DNA of 64,000 nt from assembly GCA_022701365.1 (NCBI GenBank), contig JAKUHH010000236.1, forward strand, positions 207,126-271,125. The letters are read 5' to 3'. The notes beneath the pieces were generated by a model. It was given only the letters and a program-made list of their open reading frames with translations. It did no database searches and was not told the DNA's origin. This stretch comes from Mycocentrospora acerina. Taxonomy: Eukaryota; Ascomycota; Dothideomycetes; Pleosporales. The translations under genes were made by a program, and so were the position numbers. Of this stretch, positions 30,067-41,600 are shown piece by piece (position 1 is the stretch's first letter; every line of letters starts with the position of its first letter).

Positions 30067-33000
30067 ATGGAACAGCATGGCATCCCGAGCAAGCGCAAGC
30101 AGCCACCCACGCCCTCGCAGGACCGCCCCTTGAAGCACGCCAAGCAGGACGCCGAGATGAACGTCGTCGTCCCCACCAACGGCACCCGCGTGCCCTCGAC
30201 GCCCAAGACCGAGGACGACATGGACGACGCCCGCAGCGAATACAGCCTCGACGGGCTCGACGGCCCGGCTGCGGCGCACATTGCTGGCGCAGTCCACGAC
30301 ACGGCCGAGTGGCAGAAGACCATCGAGGGCGTCGTCAAGAGCGTCGTGTCCATCCACTTCTGCCAGACGTGCTCGTTTGACACGGACGCCGCCGTCTCGT
30401 CCGAGGCCACGGGCTTTGTCGTCGACGCCGAAAAGGGCTACATCCTGACCAACAGGGTATGTGGAGCCATGCGCGACCTGCTTCGCTGCCACGGGCGCAC
30501 AGAGAGCTAACACTTGGCCCAGCACGTCGTCGGCGCCGGCCCATTCATTGGCTACTGCATCTTCGACAACCACGAGGAGGTACGAGGCTGCGCTCCGAGT
30601 GCCACGCCCGCCTAGCTGACAGTGACACAGTGCGACGTCTACCCCGTCTACCGCGACCCCGTGCACGACTTTGGCATTCTGCGCTTCGACCCAAAGGCCA
30701 TCAAGTACATGCCCGTCACGGCCCTGCAGCTCCGCCCAGACTTTGCAAAGGTCGGTGTCGAGATCCGCGTGGTAGGAAACGACGCCGGAGAGAAGCTGAG
30801 CATTCTGTCTGGAGTTATCAGTCGACTGGACCGAAATGCCCCCGAGTAAGAACGTTCATTTGCAATCTACCACAACATGGCTGCTTACACGCTGGATTTC
30901 AGGTACGGTGAGGGCTATTCCGACTTCAACACAAACTACATCCAGGCTGCCGCTGCCGCGAGTGGAGGAAGTTCTGGCAGTCCCGTGGTCAACAGGGATG
31001 GCTTCGCAGTCGCACTGCAGGCTGGTGGGCGAGCAGACGGCGCCGCAACAGACTACTTCCTCCCCCTCGACCGCCCGCTACGAGCGCTCGAGCTCATCCT
31101 CCAGGAGAAACCTGTCTCGCGAGGCACCGTCCAGACGCAGTGGATACTAAAGCCCTTTGACGAGTGCCGAAGGCTGGGTCTTTCGCCCGATCTGGAAAAG
31201 GCGATTCGCACCCAGTTCCCCAAGGAGACTGGCATGTTGGTCGCCGAAGTTGTGCTTCCTCAGGGACCTGCTTCGACCAAGATTGAGGAAGGCGATCTTC
31301 TGCTCAAGGTCAATGGCGAGCTCATCACAAGCTTTGTTCGTCTCGACTCGATTCTTGACGACAGCGTTGGTAGCAAGATCTCGGTCACTATTCAGAGGGC
31401 TGGAGAGAACATGGACGTTGAGTTGGATGTGGGTAACTTGCACGACATTACTCCAGACAAGTTTGTGTCCGTCGCCGGAGCCTCGTTCCACGACCTCTCC
31501 TACCAGCAAGCCCGCTTGTACGCCATCTCCCTCAAAGATGCAGGCGTCTATGTCTGCGAGGCAGCTGGCTCGTTCCGATTTGCCGATGGTTACGCGTCGG
31601 GTTGGTTGATCCAGGAAGTTGACAACCAGCCCACGCCAAATCTTGACGCTTTCGTCGAGGTCATGCGAAACATTCCTGACCGGAAGCGCATAGTCATTGT
31701 CTACAAGCATCTCCGCGATCTCCACACCGCAAACACAAGCATCACTGCCGTGGATAGGCATTGGCACGCAAAGATACGGGTGGCGACGCGCAACGACATA
31801 ACAGGCCTTTGGGACTTTAAGCCGCTTGCTGACCCCATTCCCGCCGTCCCTGCTATCCCTCGCCGTGCAAACTTTGTCACATTAAACTCTGCCAGTTACC
31901 CAGAGGCTGTGGACATTGTGCGCAGTTTTGTACGCGTCAACGTCTCCATGCCGATAAAGCTTGATGGATTTCCTAAGATGAACAAGCAGGGTTATGGTCT
32001 TGTTGTAGATGCTGAGCAAGGGTTGGTGCTAGTCTCCAGAGCAATCTTGCCATATGATCTCTGTGACATTGCTTTGATTATCGCCGATAGCATTTTTGTT
32101 GATGGCAAAGTAATCTTCATGCACCCTCTGCAGAACTATGCGATCATCAAGTATGACCCTTCGCTTGTCAATGCGCCGGTCAAGACACCAAAGTTTGCCA
32201 CCGATTTCATCAAGAAGGGAGATGAAACCATCTTCTTTGGTCTCAACCAGAACTTCCGGCCCGTCGTCGCCAAGACGGTTGTTACTGATATCACCACGGT
32301 CGCCATCCCGGCCAGTGCGATCACACCCCGATACCGAGCGACAAACTTCGACGCCATCACAGTAGACACCAACCAAGCCTCGCACAGTGGCTCTGGAGTC
32401 CTTCTTGCTGAGGATGGTACCGTCCAAGCGCTGTGGCTTTCGTACCTCGGCGAGCGAACATCACACAGCGGCAAGGACGTTGAGTATCACCTGGGTCTCG
32501 CCACACCCAACCTCCTTCCCGTTCTAAACGAGATCAAGAGTGGAAAGACTCCCAAGCTACGCATCCTCAATGTTGAATTCCAGACTGTCCAGATGAGCCA
32601 AGCGCGCGTCATGGGCGTTTCGGAAGAATGGATTGAGAAGACCGAGCAGGCAGACCCCGAGCGCCACCAGCTTTTCATGGTACGAAAAGTTGACTCTGGC
32701 CATGGAGATGGGCTGCAAGAGGGCGATGTTCTCCTCACCTTGAATGGAAAGCTTGTCACTCGTTCGCCGGACTTGGACGTCATGTACACCAACGAGTTCC
32801 TTGACGCGATTGTTGTGCGAAAGCGAGAAGAGAAGTCGATCAAGGTCTCTACCGTCGCAACAGAGGACCTCGAAACCGACCGCATGGTCAGCTTCTGCGG
32901 TGCCACGTTCCATCGCCCGCATCAGGCTGTGCGCCAGCAAATCAGCAAGATCCACTCGGACGTGTACATATCGTCTCGCGCCCGTGGGTCACCGGCGTAC

Positions 33001-33376
33001 ATGTATGGTAAGTCAATAACCCTCTCCCTCTTCTCCCACTCTCCCTACAGAACCCCTTTCTAACCACCAAACAGGCCTCGCACCAACAAACTTCCTCACG
33101 CACGTCAACAACGTGCCCACCCCTGATCTCGACACCTTCCTCACAGAAGTCAAGAAGATTGCCGACAACGAGTACTTCCGCCTCAAGGTCATGACATTCG
33201 ACAACGTTCCCTGGGTCGCAACCATGAAGAAGAACGAGCACTACTTCCCCACTATCGAATACAAGAAGGACAGCACCGAGCCACTGGGGTGGAAGAAGAT
33301 TATCCACGAGTGTGAAGTCGGTGGCGCAACGGAAGTCGACGATGCAGCCGTAGAGGCGGACGGATGTGATGAATAG
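30067..33376 (+). CDS. NMA111: Nma111-type HtrA serine protease
   Basis: Five exons: 30067-30456, 30523-30579, 30631-30845, 30903-33007 and 33075-33376, giving 1022 residues. Nma111 is a large nuclear HtrA-like protease linked to apoptosis-like death and lipid homeostasis in yeast. It has a duplicated protease-PDZ layout. The catalytic triad of the first unit is visible: His131 (TNRHVVGAGP), Asp162 (HDFGILRFDP) and Ser245 (SGGSSGSPVVN). PDZ-like segments follow at GDLLLKVNGELI and later GDVLLTLNGKLV. The second protease-like unit contains SGSGVLLAEDGTVQALW. The N-terminus contains a basic SKRKQPP patch that suits nuclear import. The exon-2 segment HVVGAGPFIGYCIFDNHEE is bounded by two introns in the usual place. 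An in-frame ATG at 29701 could add 122 residues. Length agrees with family members (about 1000). Confidence 0.95.
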
Positions 33377-34024
33377 ATGGGAATGTGTTGTGGGGTAAAT
33401 TAATTAAAAAAAAAGGACGTTGATTATATACCCTGTGTTCTCTTTGCGAGAGGGGTTGTTGTCGGTGTTGTATATTGTTGGTTATTTGTAGGATTAGACT
33501 TGCAAATCGACGCTGTGTGGATGATTTGGATGTGTCTTTTTTTTTCCTCTTCTTCTTCTTCTTCTTCTTCTTCTTCTCTCTTTCCAGGAGGGGATCGCTG
33601 ATGTGTGTGTGTTTCTCCCCCCCAATCGTGATGAGCAGGTTTCGCCTTTGTTGTATCTGGAATTGTGGGGTTGCTGGAAAAGGGGGCGTTTTTCGCTGTA
33701 CGAATATATATATATATATGTGCGTGTCTGTGAGTAGTATATAATCTTAAGACATGGCACAAATATATATCGCGGAAAAAGCGGAAGTAGGAAAATTCCC
33801 CCGGTAAATCAATTAGTAAGAAGGGGGGGAAGGGGTTCCTGTAAAACACTACTTATTTCTTGCAAGGGGAGAAATAAATAAACTGTTGGGTGTAAAGTAG
33901 GGGGGGTGGGTTCTCCAAACCAGAAAGACTGAAATCGCCCAGGCAATATTGAATAGTTTAAAGTATGCATATGACATGGACATGACCTCTGATTTTTATT
34001 TTTATAAATTCGTTATCTACCATA
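33377..34024. repeat. convergent 3' spacer with CTT, AT and poly-A tracts
   Basis: About 650 bp between NMA111 (+) and the unknown gene (-). It contains a CTT trinucleotide array (about 33546-33576), an AT dinucleotide tract (about 33704-33719), poly-A and G runs. No gene supported. Confidence 0.6.
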
Positions 34025-35944
34025 CTATGCTTCCTTTGTAGTAGGAGTGTCTGCCTGGTCCTTTTTCTCCTCCTTCTCCTGCGCTCGCATCAAGTAAGAC
34101 ACAACGCCCCAGATACCTCTCATGGCTTCGGTGCGGTCGCTTATATCGAACAGGTCGTACCAACGCGTTCTCTGCAACTTTGGCGAGTACCATTCAGAAT
34201 CTGAGGGTGCGTCTTTGGGGAGACGGCCATCGAGGAGATGTTGGATGTAGAGTGGGTGTATACGCAGCCTTAATAGGCTGATGTGATGGTTTAGTGATGA
34301 CACCATGAAAATCTGTAGTTGAAGGGAGGGGAAGTTTGGTTAGCATGTGGGGAATTTTGTATGCGACGCGCCATGTAGCGGACTTACATCGTCCCATTCC
34401 ACACTTTTGTCCTTTCCGATTCTCTCGTAGACGATTTTCGGGTCCCACAGGGAGGTTGCGGGTTTCATGACTTTCCAGAGTTCTTTTGGTGTTGGCCTTT
34501 TGCGAACGCGTGAGCCGTCTCGATTCCTCGGGACGGATTTGCCCTCCTTGGTGTCGGCGTTGATGACTTCCTTTGGGCCCTCAACCTCGCCTCCAGGACC
34601 GCCTCCCCAGCGGTGTTTGGTGGCCCACCATTTGTCTTGGCCAATTTTTTCATCCGTCTTGCCTTCTCTCGCCCTTTCTTGTGCCAGGAGAAGCATTCCG
34701 CCAAGCTCGCGGACTACGTCGAGGACGGACTCATTACCTGTGGTGCCAGCGGATCCAAAGTCAACTTCTGGTCGGCACTGGAGACCCAAAACAGGCCCTT
34801 CCATCCACCCTTGCCGTGCCATCATTCTGTCCTGAGGTCCTCGCCAGGCTGCAGAGCTTATTCGTACAGGAAACCGTACGTTTCCCAGTGACAATACAGG
34901 GGGGCGCCGATGCTGGGAAAGGGTAATACCAAATGCCCAGGCTATTGGTTCTACAAAGGATCGAACACAGTCAATACGGTACTGGTCAGGCATTTCTGCC
35001 CCGTTTCCTATTCGATAACCTCGGTAGGAACCGTTTGACAGGTCGACTGGCGTGTTTTGAGATTCCAAATGGGGAGGCCATGACAATTTTGACGGCATAG
35101 TTCTCTCCGGCAGTGCTCTACTTGAATTGGTTTCCGATAACTGTACCGCCATCATTGCATCCGCTTGATCCCTTGCATTGAGAGACTGGGCCACCATTTG
35201 GTCGTTCACTGCTTCCAGCTTCGCCTTTTTACGGGGCTCAGGTTTTCCAGATGTATCCAAAGGAGATGCTGTCTTCGTGGACTTGCCTACGCTTGTTTCT
35301 CCCGGTACTTTTTGACTTTGGTCATCTGTCCCAGAAAGAGCCGGGGATGAACCCGTATCATCACTTGTGACTTCCGAGTCTGGAGGGACATACTCGTCTA
35401 GAGAGCTATCCCAGTAGTATGCCATGTTGTCTAGGCCTTCCCAGAACTTTCGAAAATGGGCCAAGCGCGGCGGTACTGGGCAGCTGCCCCCTTTGCGAGT
35501 AAGCGTTGAGAAGGCGTCATCATTTCTGTGAAACAACTCTTTTGCACGCATATAGAACTCTCTCTGATCAGGTACCCTTCTGCCATTACTGAGAAGAGTG
35601 GGGACAGGATTTGTAAGCGAGGCGGCTTTCTGCTCTGGTGGATGCAGCCACGATTTTGGAGGAAGATATGACTGTGCATTGTTTGACAAAGATGATAGTA
35701 GTGTTTCGAAATCACATTCAGGTTCAAATGTAATATTCAAAAGTGCCAGCGTATCCTGCGTGACATCGGATGGCTTCTTCAAAGACAGAAAATGGGCAAA
35801 GATCCCTGCTCCTTGTTCAGCCGTCCAAGAGGATGGGGGGGCTTGTGTCGATGGTACAGGTGGTTTAAGAGACGGGAAGGTGATGGGGATGGGTTTGGGC
35901 GGCGGAGATCTATCGCTCTGGGTATCATGCTGGCCTGCAAGCAT
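34025..35944 (-). CDS. unrecognised protein, probably conserved in filamentous fungi
   Basis: Two exons on the minus strand, 35944-34388 and 34312-34025, with a 75-bp GT-AG intron, giving 614 residues. I do not recognise a named domain. The N-terminal 60 residues are Pro/Ser-rich. Residues about 40-190 look globular (GAGIFAHFLSLKKPSDVTQD, and later FRKFWEGLDNMAYYWDSSLD with many aromatic residues). Then comes a disordered Ser/Thr/Lys-rich linker, then a second ordered part (RIDCVRSFVEPIAWAFGITL, PVRISSAAWRGPQDRMM, GWMEGPVLGLQCR). The C-terminal exon continues as MVSSLNHHISLLRLRIHPLY. It ends in a Glu/Lys-rich tail. No signal peptide or membrane segment is seen. The mixture of long ordered blocks and a clean splice junction argues that it is a real gene. 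Confidence 0.75.
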
Positions 35945-37175
35945 GTTTCCTGTAGAGAATCAGCCCTGTATCGGTGACAATATACACGTGCACGGGGCGC
36001 TTCAGCTGAAACGTGTAGGGCGTTTTCGAACAAGTAGAGATATACGAAACAACGCTACAACGCAATGCAATCAGATAAACTAAACATTGGCATAAGCCGC
36101 CGAGAAGTGGTCTTTGTAGCCACGTTCAGGAAGAGACTCCCAACATGCCGAGCAGGCCCGTTGCAGGCAGATGTGAGCAGATGGAAGAGACGACGTTTCA
36201 AACAGATGATGTGAGTTGATGTTAGGCTTACCGCTGAAGTTGAACATGATTGTGATTTTGTATCGACTGTTCCAGACATTCGATGGAATATTGCTGTTGA
36301 CGTGAGGCTTTGGGTGGCTGTAAGTGGTTCCGATGTTGGGGAAGCGCTTTGCATCGCAGCTTCGCGTACATGCAGCGCTCCATGGCTAGTCTCCACATAT
36401 CTCTCCACTCTTCCCGGACGTACCGCAAAGGTAGCGCGGTCTTCTGTTGACGTGTTTCTCTATACTAGCCCTACTGTACCTGCCAATTTTTAGGACAAAC
36501 GCTTGTTGGAGCTACTGACAGATGTCACGCTTGCGTCCTGCTCCCACGACTCGTCCGAGGCTGCCGGATGTTCGAAAGGCATTGGCATGCAACTGTTTAA
36601 TAGAGACAACTCAGGGAGCCCCTGCAAAACAGGTAAACACGCATAGGACCCACCGAAGAGACGCCCTTTGTATTGATGAGGTAGCACAAGCTGTACTCCA
36701 ACGCAGCAGAACATCACGTGTCGGCTGTCTTGATCGTGAATCCTCACAAACAGCTACCTGGGCTCCCTCCTAACTCGAACCTCACACCAGCACTCAAACC
36801 ATCACAGGATCCAAACACGTCCTGCGCAGGACCAGGTTCATTGGCTGAGACAACCAGGGAGCCGCTGTTCATGACTGCGAGGCCTATGGCGCCTCATGTT
36901 TGTTGTAGTCGCTGCTCTAAGCGGCACCTGAAGCCGCTCGCGTTTCAGATGCCCCCGAGCGCTGTTCCTCGTGCCAACGACTGACGGCCATGTGGTCGCT
37001 CTTCGAACGCCTTCTCACATTCTCTTTTACGATTTCCTTGTTGATGCTGCGCATCATAGAGGAGATTTGTTGTTTCCCAGGCTAATATGCATATGCTCGC
37101 GATTCTTGGTTCTTCTCTCTTCTGTCTTCTCTGTTGAGCATTGTTGGCGTTTTTTTATACGCACACCTTGCCTGC
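35945..37175. other. divergent spacer, no supported gene
   Basis: About 1.2 kb between the unknown gene (-) and the membrane protein gene (+). ORFs of 60-160 codons are present without protein features. A short hydrophobic frame at 37093-37137 just before the membrane protein gene is discussed in the findings. Confidence 0.45.
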
Positions 37176-39011
37176 ATGGCTACTCCGCAAGAGTCGATCA
37201 CGACGGTGAATGGGAGGAGATGTACTCGCTCCCGGGCCCGATTTGTGACTACATCAAAAGTCACTTCAGAAACGATTGCGGTTGTTACTCCGATTGAAGT
37301 GACTACTTCGACGGTTGTACAAAAGGCACCACAACAATCAACCAGCAGTGTTACCCCTCCAGCCCCACCGTCACTTTCGCCTTCACAAAGTCCTATATCA
37401 TCGCCACCAGTAAAGCAGCCGGTTCCTGCACCCACGCCAGAGCCAACCGTATCATCCGCACTAGGTACGGAAAATGCAGTCTCTCGTTCACGCCCACAAT
37501 CCATACCGGTCGCTATTCTAGTGCCGACTGCACCAGCGGCGGAACTGGGAGAGGCTACGCGGACTATTGGGACATCAGCAGTACCTTCACAGGTTGCTGT
37601 GATTATCACACTGTCTCTTACGAGTCTGACATCATTTTCTGACACGGTAGAAACAGCTGTACCTTCTTCATCCACTGTACTCTCACTGGTACCCTCAGAA
37701 CCCATTGCACCAATCTCATCCTCCATCGAGACATCCATTGCACTAACCTCATCCTCCATCGAGACATCCATTGTAGCACTACCAGAACCACCCGGTCAAT
37801 CCAATACTCTTTCACAGCCATCGGCAACAGTGACATCTGTAGCTGAATTGCCGCAGCAAATAACGAATTCTCTCGCATCAGGGTTTCCTACTGGGGGACA
37901 AGCTGGTGCGGTTGCGCCGGAACAGAGCTCTGGTGTGGTTACGCCGGAACAGGGCTCCAGTAGTGGCAATGGCATTAGTAGTACTGATATTGAAACGATT
38001 GTTGGAGGGACAATAGGAGGTGTCGTAGGTCTCGCGCTGCTCGGTGCCCTACTGTTCTTTTGCTTGAGAAAGAAGCGCAGATCGAGAGAGCGAAACTGGG
38101 ACGAGAAACGAGGAGAAGATTCCAGTTTCATGACACTGGTTCCTGCAACGATGGAAGGCGACAATACCAGGCCAGCAGACTATCCGTACGAGCGACATGT
38201 ACAGCACCCAAGCGTCAGTTCAGTTTATTCGGCACAGCCACTTGGCCGATCCAGTAATGAGGCCGAGGGATTGTATGCGGCTCAAGGCATAGTTTCTGTC
38301 AGCCGCACATCAAGCAAAAGGAGCGAGAGGAGAATGTCTCGGAAATATCCAAGAGCCGTGACTTCTCCATATACATTCCCAAATGTCGCAGAAAACTCGG
38401 ACCAACAAAATAGTAACGGCGACCGAAATCCTTTTGCTGATCCGGAATCGCCGGCAAATACACAACTGTTTAACGCTACCTCCACTCGACCTCTTGCACC
38501 ACAACCTGCGGCGATGGCTACACCGAGATCACCGTTTGCATCCCTTTTAGAGGAAATCGAAGGAGCGCCAAACTGGTTAAGAGACTCGGCTTGGTCAAAT
38601 CACAAGCGTACCCAAAGTTCAGCTTCTGGAATAGCACTGAACTCGCACCCTCCCTCATCTGTGTACTCGACTACCAACTACCCTTTTGCGAATCCCACCG
38701 ACGTGCCGCCACTACCAGACCAACCACTACCGCCCACTCGAGCACGACCACCATCAAATTCATATTCTGGATACCCCTCTTTCAACCCAAACAATAATCC
38801 GGCTTCTCGCAACTCTGAACTGGCTTTCTTTGGTGAGCCTGGCCCGAGCCGGCCAACCACGAGAGCGTTCACGCCAGGCCCTAGTAGACCAGGTACAAAC
38901 ACGTTCACTCCCGCACGAACAGTACGACAATCGGACCCATTCGATCTCGATCGACCTGAAGTACTCGGCTTCCGAGGCGCCATGAGCCGAATGATCAGCG
39001 TGAGGAAGTAG
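37176..39011 (+). CDS. Ser/Thr-rich single-pass membrane protein
   Basis: Single exon, 611 residues from the first ATG of the frame at 37176; the frame is open upstream to a stop at 37083 but has no other ATG. Residues 1-270 are rich in Ser, Thr, Pro and Val, as in a heavily O-glycosylated ectodomain. They include a 33-bp direct repeat (SSSIETSI twice). Residues about 272-297 form one membrane segment with GxxxG spacing (IVGGTIGGVVGLALLGALLF) followed by CLRKKRRSRER, so the rest is cytosolic. The cytosolic part is disordered and rich in Ser, Asn and Pro, with several NPFADP-like motifs (NPFADPESP, PFANPTDVPPLP). The layout is like wall-stress sensors (Mid2/Wsc) and related fungal receptors, but no WSC or other ectodomain is present. 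No cleavable signal peptide is coded in the main frame. Confidence 0.78.
   Translation: MATPQESITTVNGRRCTRSRARFVTTSKVTSETIAVVTPIEVTTSTVVQKAPQQSTSSVTPPAPPSLSPSQSPISSPPVKQPVPAPTPEPTVSSALGTENAVSRSRPQSIPVAILVPTAPAAELGEATRTIGTSAVPSQVAVIITLSLTSLTSFSDTVETAVPSSSTVLSLVPSEPIAPISSSIETSIALTSSSIETSIVALPEPPGQSNTLSQPSATVTSVAELPQQITNSLASGFPTGGQAGAVAPEQSSGVVTPEQGSSSGNGISSTDIETIVGGTIGGVVGLALLGALLFFCLRKKRRSRERNWDEKRGEDSSFMTLVPATMEGDNTRPADYPYERHVQHPSVSSVYSAQPLGRSSNEAEGLYAAQGIVSVSRTSSKRSERRMSRKYPRAVTSPYTFPNVAENSDQQNSNGDRNPFADPESPANTQLFNATSTRPLAPQPAAMATPRSPFASLLEEIEGAPNWLRDSAWSNHKRTQSSASGIALNSHPPSSVYSTTNYPFANPTDVPPLPDQPLPPTRARPPSNSYSGYPSFNPNNNPASRNSELAFFGEPGPSRPTTRAFTPGPSRPGTNTFTPARTVRQSDPFDLDRPEVLGFRGAMSRMISVRK
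37711..37774 (+). repeat. 33-bp tandem direct repeat inside the membrane protein gene
   Basis: Two nearly identical in-frame copies centred on the phrase TCATCCTCCATCGAGACATC, coding SSSIETSI twice. It is part of the Ser/Thr-rich ectodomain and probably a length-variable site. Confidence 0.7.
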
Positions 39012-39471
39012 CACGAGCAGTGTTGGAAATTTGGCGAAGATGACTGACTCATCCTGTGGGTAGTTGGGGCGAGACAGCCCTGTACTAGGCGGAGTGAATC
39101 GATGACGGGGATGAAGATTGATACCTACGATCACAATAAGACGCGCAAGACGCAAGAGCAGGACTTAATGACGAGCACGACGCGCACAAGAAGAATGTTC
39201 GACGCTGGCAGGATACAGATCATGTACTTTATTGCATAACCCAAAAGGAGTGTTTTTGCGTGTATCATTTGTTTTTTTATCACATTCCCTTTCTTTCTAC
39301 TGTAGCTGGATCTCATCACCTTGTGTTTGTACTTTGCATATATATATTCCCCCCGAGTAGCTTTTCAGCTGGATAGCGCAAGAATACCCCTGGATAGATT
39401 GACTCTCGTTGCGCCAAAACAATTGCATATTTCTTTGCGAATAGTTTGTCTCCATTTAGAATTTTGTTTGG

Positions 39472-39514
<43 letters not shown>

Positions 39515-39667
39515 AATACACCATCATTACATATGCATTAGTCGTAAGAGAGGGAGAAAAGACCCTCTCCATTGAAACCCCACACCATTACTCCATAGCA
39601 GATGATCAAAATGACTAACCACACAATACGCCATACACCTCCTTGACTTACCTTCGGTTCAAACTCC
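39012..39667. repeat. 3' spacer with a TTGA tetranucleotide array
   Basis: Region after the membrane protein gene. A perfect TTGA/TGAT array runs at about 39473-39510, with an AT tract near 39340. A short minus ORF (39538-39723) contains a hydrophobic stretch and a good donor-like GTAAGT, but its coding status is unclear. Confidence 0.5.
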
Positions 39668-40375
39668 TCACATCCACCTCTCCGCGCCGCCAAACGGCGG
39701 AAACCTCTTGCCCCCACCCCCACTCACTCTCCTCCTCCTAACCCACTTCCCTCCTGCCACGACGCTACTTCCGCCCGCGCCCGCACTCCCAGTGCCACCC
39801 GTGTCGCTACTGACACAGTCCCAATTCCAGGGCGCGTCACGGCCCAACATCTCATAGCCTGCTACGCGGCGCAAGCGGGCACGCGGTCGATCGGCGCGGA
39901 GGTTTTGCAAAGCGGTGAGGGTGTGTGCGCGGATTGCGGCGGGCTCAACCACCTGGGTGCGGTAGATGGGTTCCTTTGGGGAGGGAGGGGTGGGTGCTGG
40001 TGCAGGTGCGGGGGAAGGATAGGGGGAAGGGGGACGGCCGCGTGAGGGGGGTGGGGAAGGTGCGCGGAGTTTGTGGCCTGGGCCGTGGAGGTGGGTGAGG
40101 TGGTGGTTATGATGGTGGAAGGGGTTGTGTAGTGGATGGAGGTGCAGAGGGTGGATGTGGTGGGGGTGGAGATGCGGATGACGGTGCTCTATGTGGGGGT
40201 GTAGATGATGATGGAGGTGTTGTGAGGTGGATGAGGTGCTAGCAACTTTGACGTTGAGTTGCGTGAGGTGCGGACTGTTGCTTGGACTGTGATGGAGGCG
40301 GGTGATTTCCTCGACACATGGGGGTCTGGGCGAGGGCCGTTTGGACCTCTTGGGCGCGAGGGAAATCCAACACAT
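39668..40375 (-). CDS. hypothetical His/Pro-rich protein (doubtful)
   Basis: Open frame of 235 codons from an ATG at 40375. Residues about 50-105 are strikingly rich in His alternating with Leu and Pro (for example HLHPHHIHPLHLHPLH). This is followed by a Pro/Ser linker and an ordered-looking segment (VEPAAIRAHTLTALQNLRAD, then LRRVAGYEMLGRDAPWNWDC). The C-terminus is Gly/Arg-rich. A possible additional hydrophobic run is coded in frame just upstream of the ATG. Such composition can arise from a GTG-rich repeat tract on the other strand, so this may not be a gene. The ordered segment is the best argument for coding. No family recognised. Confidence 0.4.
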   Translation of the reverse strand: MCWISLAPKRSKRPSPRPPCVEEITRLHHSPSNSPHLTQLNVKVASTSSTSQHLHHHLHPHIEHRHPHLHPHHIHPLHLHPLHNPFHHHNHHLTHLHGPGHKLRAPSPPPSRGRPPSPYPSPAPAPAPTPPSPKEPIYRTQVVEPAAIRAHTLTALQNLRADRPRARLRRVAGYEMLGRDAPWNWDCVSSDTGGTGSAGAGGSSVVAGGKWVRRRRVSGGGGKRFPPFGGAERWM

Positions 40376-41600
40376 GACTGCGTGTGCTAGGACTACGGGG
40401 AGGAAGAGCGATAAGAAGTGATGATGCCGGGTTGGCTACTGAAAGTGGTGGGAGACGGTGGGATTTGAAGGTTTGATGAGTCGCGGGACGGTGGTCTCGC
40501 TGCAAAGTATGGGTGTGAAAGAGACTTGTGACAGAACATTCGGACGATATACCAGGACAAAGATGGGAATGCAGTCGATACTTAACAAAGACGCAGGCGA
40601 CTCTCGACGGATGACCAAGATTCTTCTTTTACGGTACCCCCGCGATGGCGTCCTGCGTCGTATATACACTGCTCTATGCATCAGTTGCCAGCGTCACACA
40701 CTGTACAAAGGACTTCACGCGGGCAGGGCTGTTTGTCGGCGGACAAGGGAATCCAAGACAAAGGCGAGGTTGACTGTGCCTGCATGATTGTTGCCGGTGC
40801 CTGCATTTCGGCGACGCGAACATGTGTTCTGGTCCCCTGAGGTAGTGACTGAGGTTGTTGGGGGCGGGAGTGCGCGCGTGGGTTGTCGCCATGTCTTAGG
40901 TGACCTCGAGATCCATGAGGGCCATGTGACTATTTGCGCCCTGATGTCTGGTCAAACTGAAATGACGTATGGTGTGGAGAGGCTTTCTATTTGTATTTGA
41001 ACAGTCGAACAGGGTCATGGAGCTTGGGCGTGGGAGTCGTAGACATGCTTGAGGTCCGTGCCGTGCCATGGTGGAATGATGGTTGGATTCATGAGACCCT
41101 GTGCCAAGAACAGGACGACGACCACGGCTGCCTTTACACATGCAACCTCATTCATCAGATTCAAAAGGAGTGAGCATGGAAGAGAAGAAATGAGTAGAAA
41201 AGTGTAGAAAATGACACGACGACCTCTGAGAAGCTTATGGAGTGATGAGGAGAGAAAGAGAGAGAGACACGATGACGAGATTAGGACAAGGCTAAAAATC
41301 AAGGAGCGCAAAGTCCAGAGTAGGGGCCGCTGAGATGACAGCGTATACACATGCTTATCGGTAACAGACTCATTGCGCGACGTGCAGACTGGAATGTGGT
41401 CTCTGAGAGTTGCGGGCGGAGGGTCGAGGCAGCAGAGGCGGCGTCAGGGCAGGGCAGGGCTTGGCACGCCGGCGACAACAGCTCGTCCGCGAGCTTGCCT
41501 CACGTAACCACTCGCATACACATCAACACCCCCGCCACGACCGCTCCATCTCGCCCTCCCGTATTCTCTTCCTACAGGCCATCCCCACACAGCTGCAGCC
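40376..41600. other. spacer upstream of the proteasome gene
   Basis: About 1.2 kb. It holds short ORFs, among them a minus frame at 41015-41155 with a hydrophobic N-terminal half, none of them supported. The last 200 bp are the promoter and 5' UTR of the proteasome subunit gene. Confidence 0.4.

Noticed and set aside
37711..37774. CRISPR-like or regulatory repeat
   Set aside because: It is an in-frame coding repeat in a Ser/Thr-rich protein of a eukaryote.
41015..41155. Small minus-strand ORF (about 46 codons) with a hydrophobic stretch near the PRE2 promoter
   Set aside because: Looks somewhat protein-like, but length, lack of homologue and overlap with promoter sequence do not support a call.
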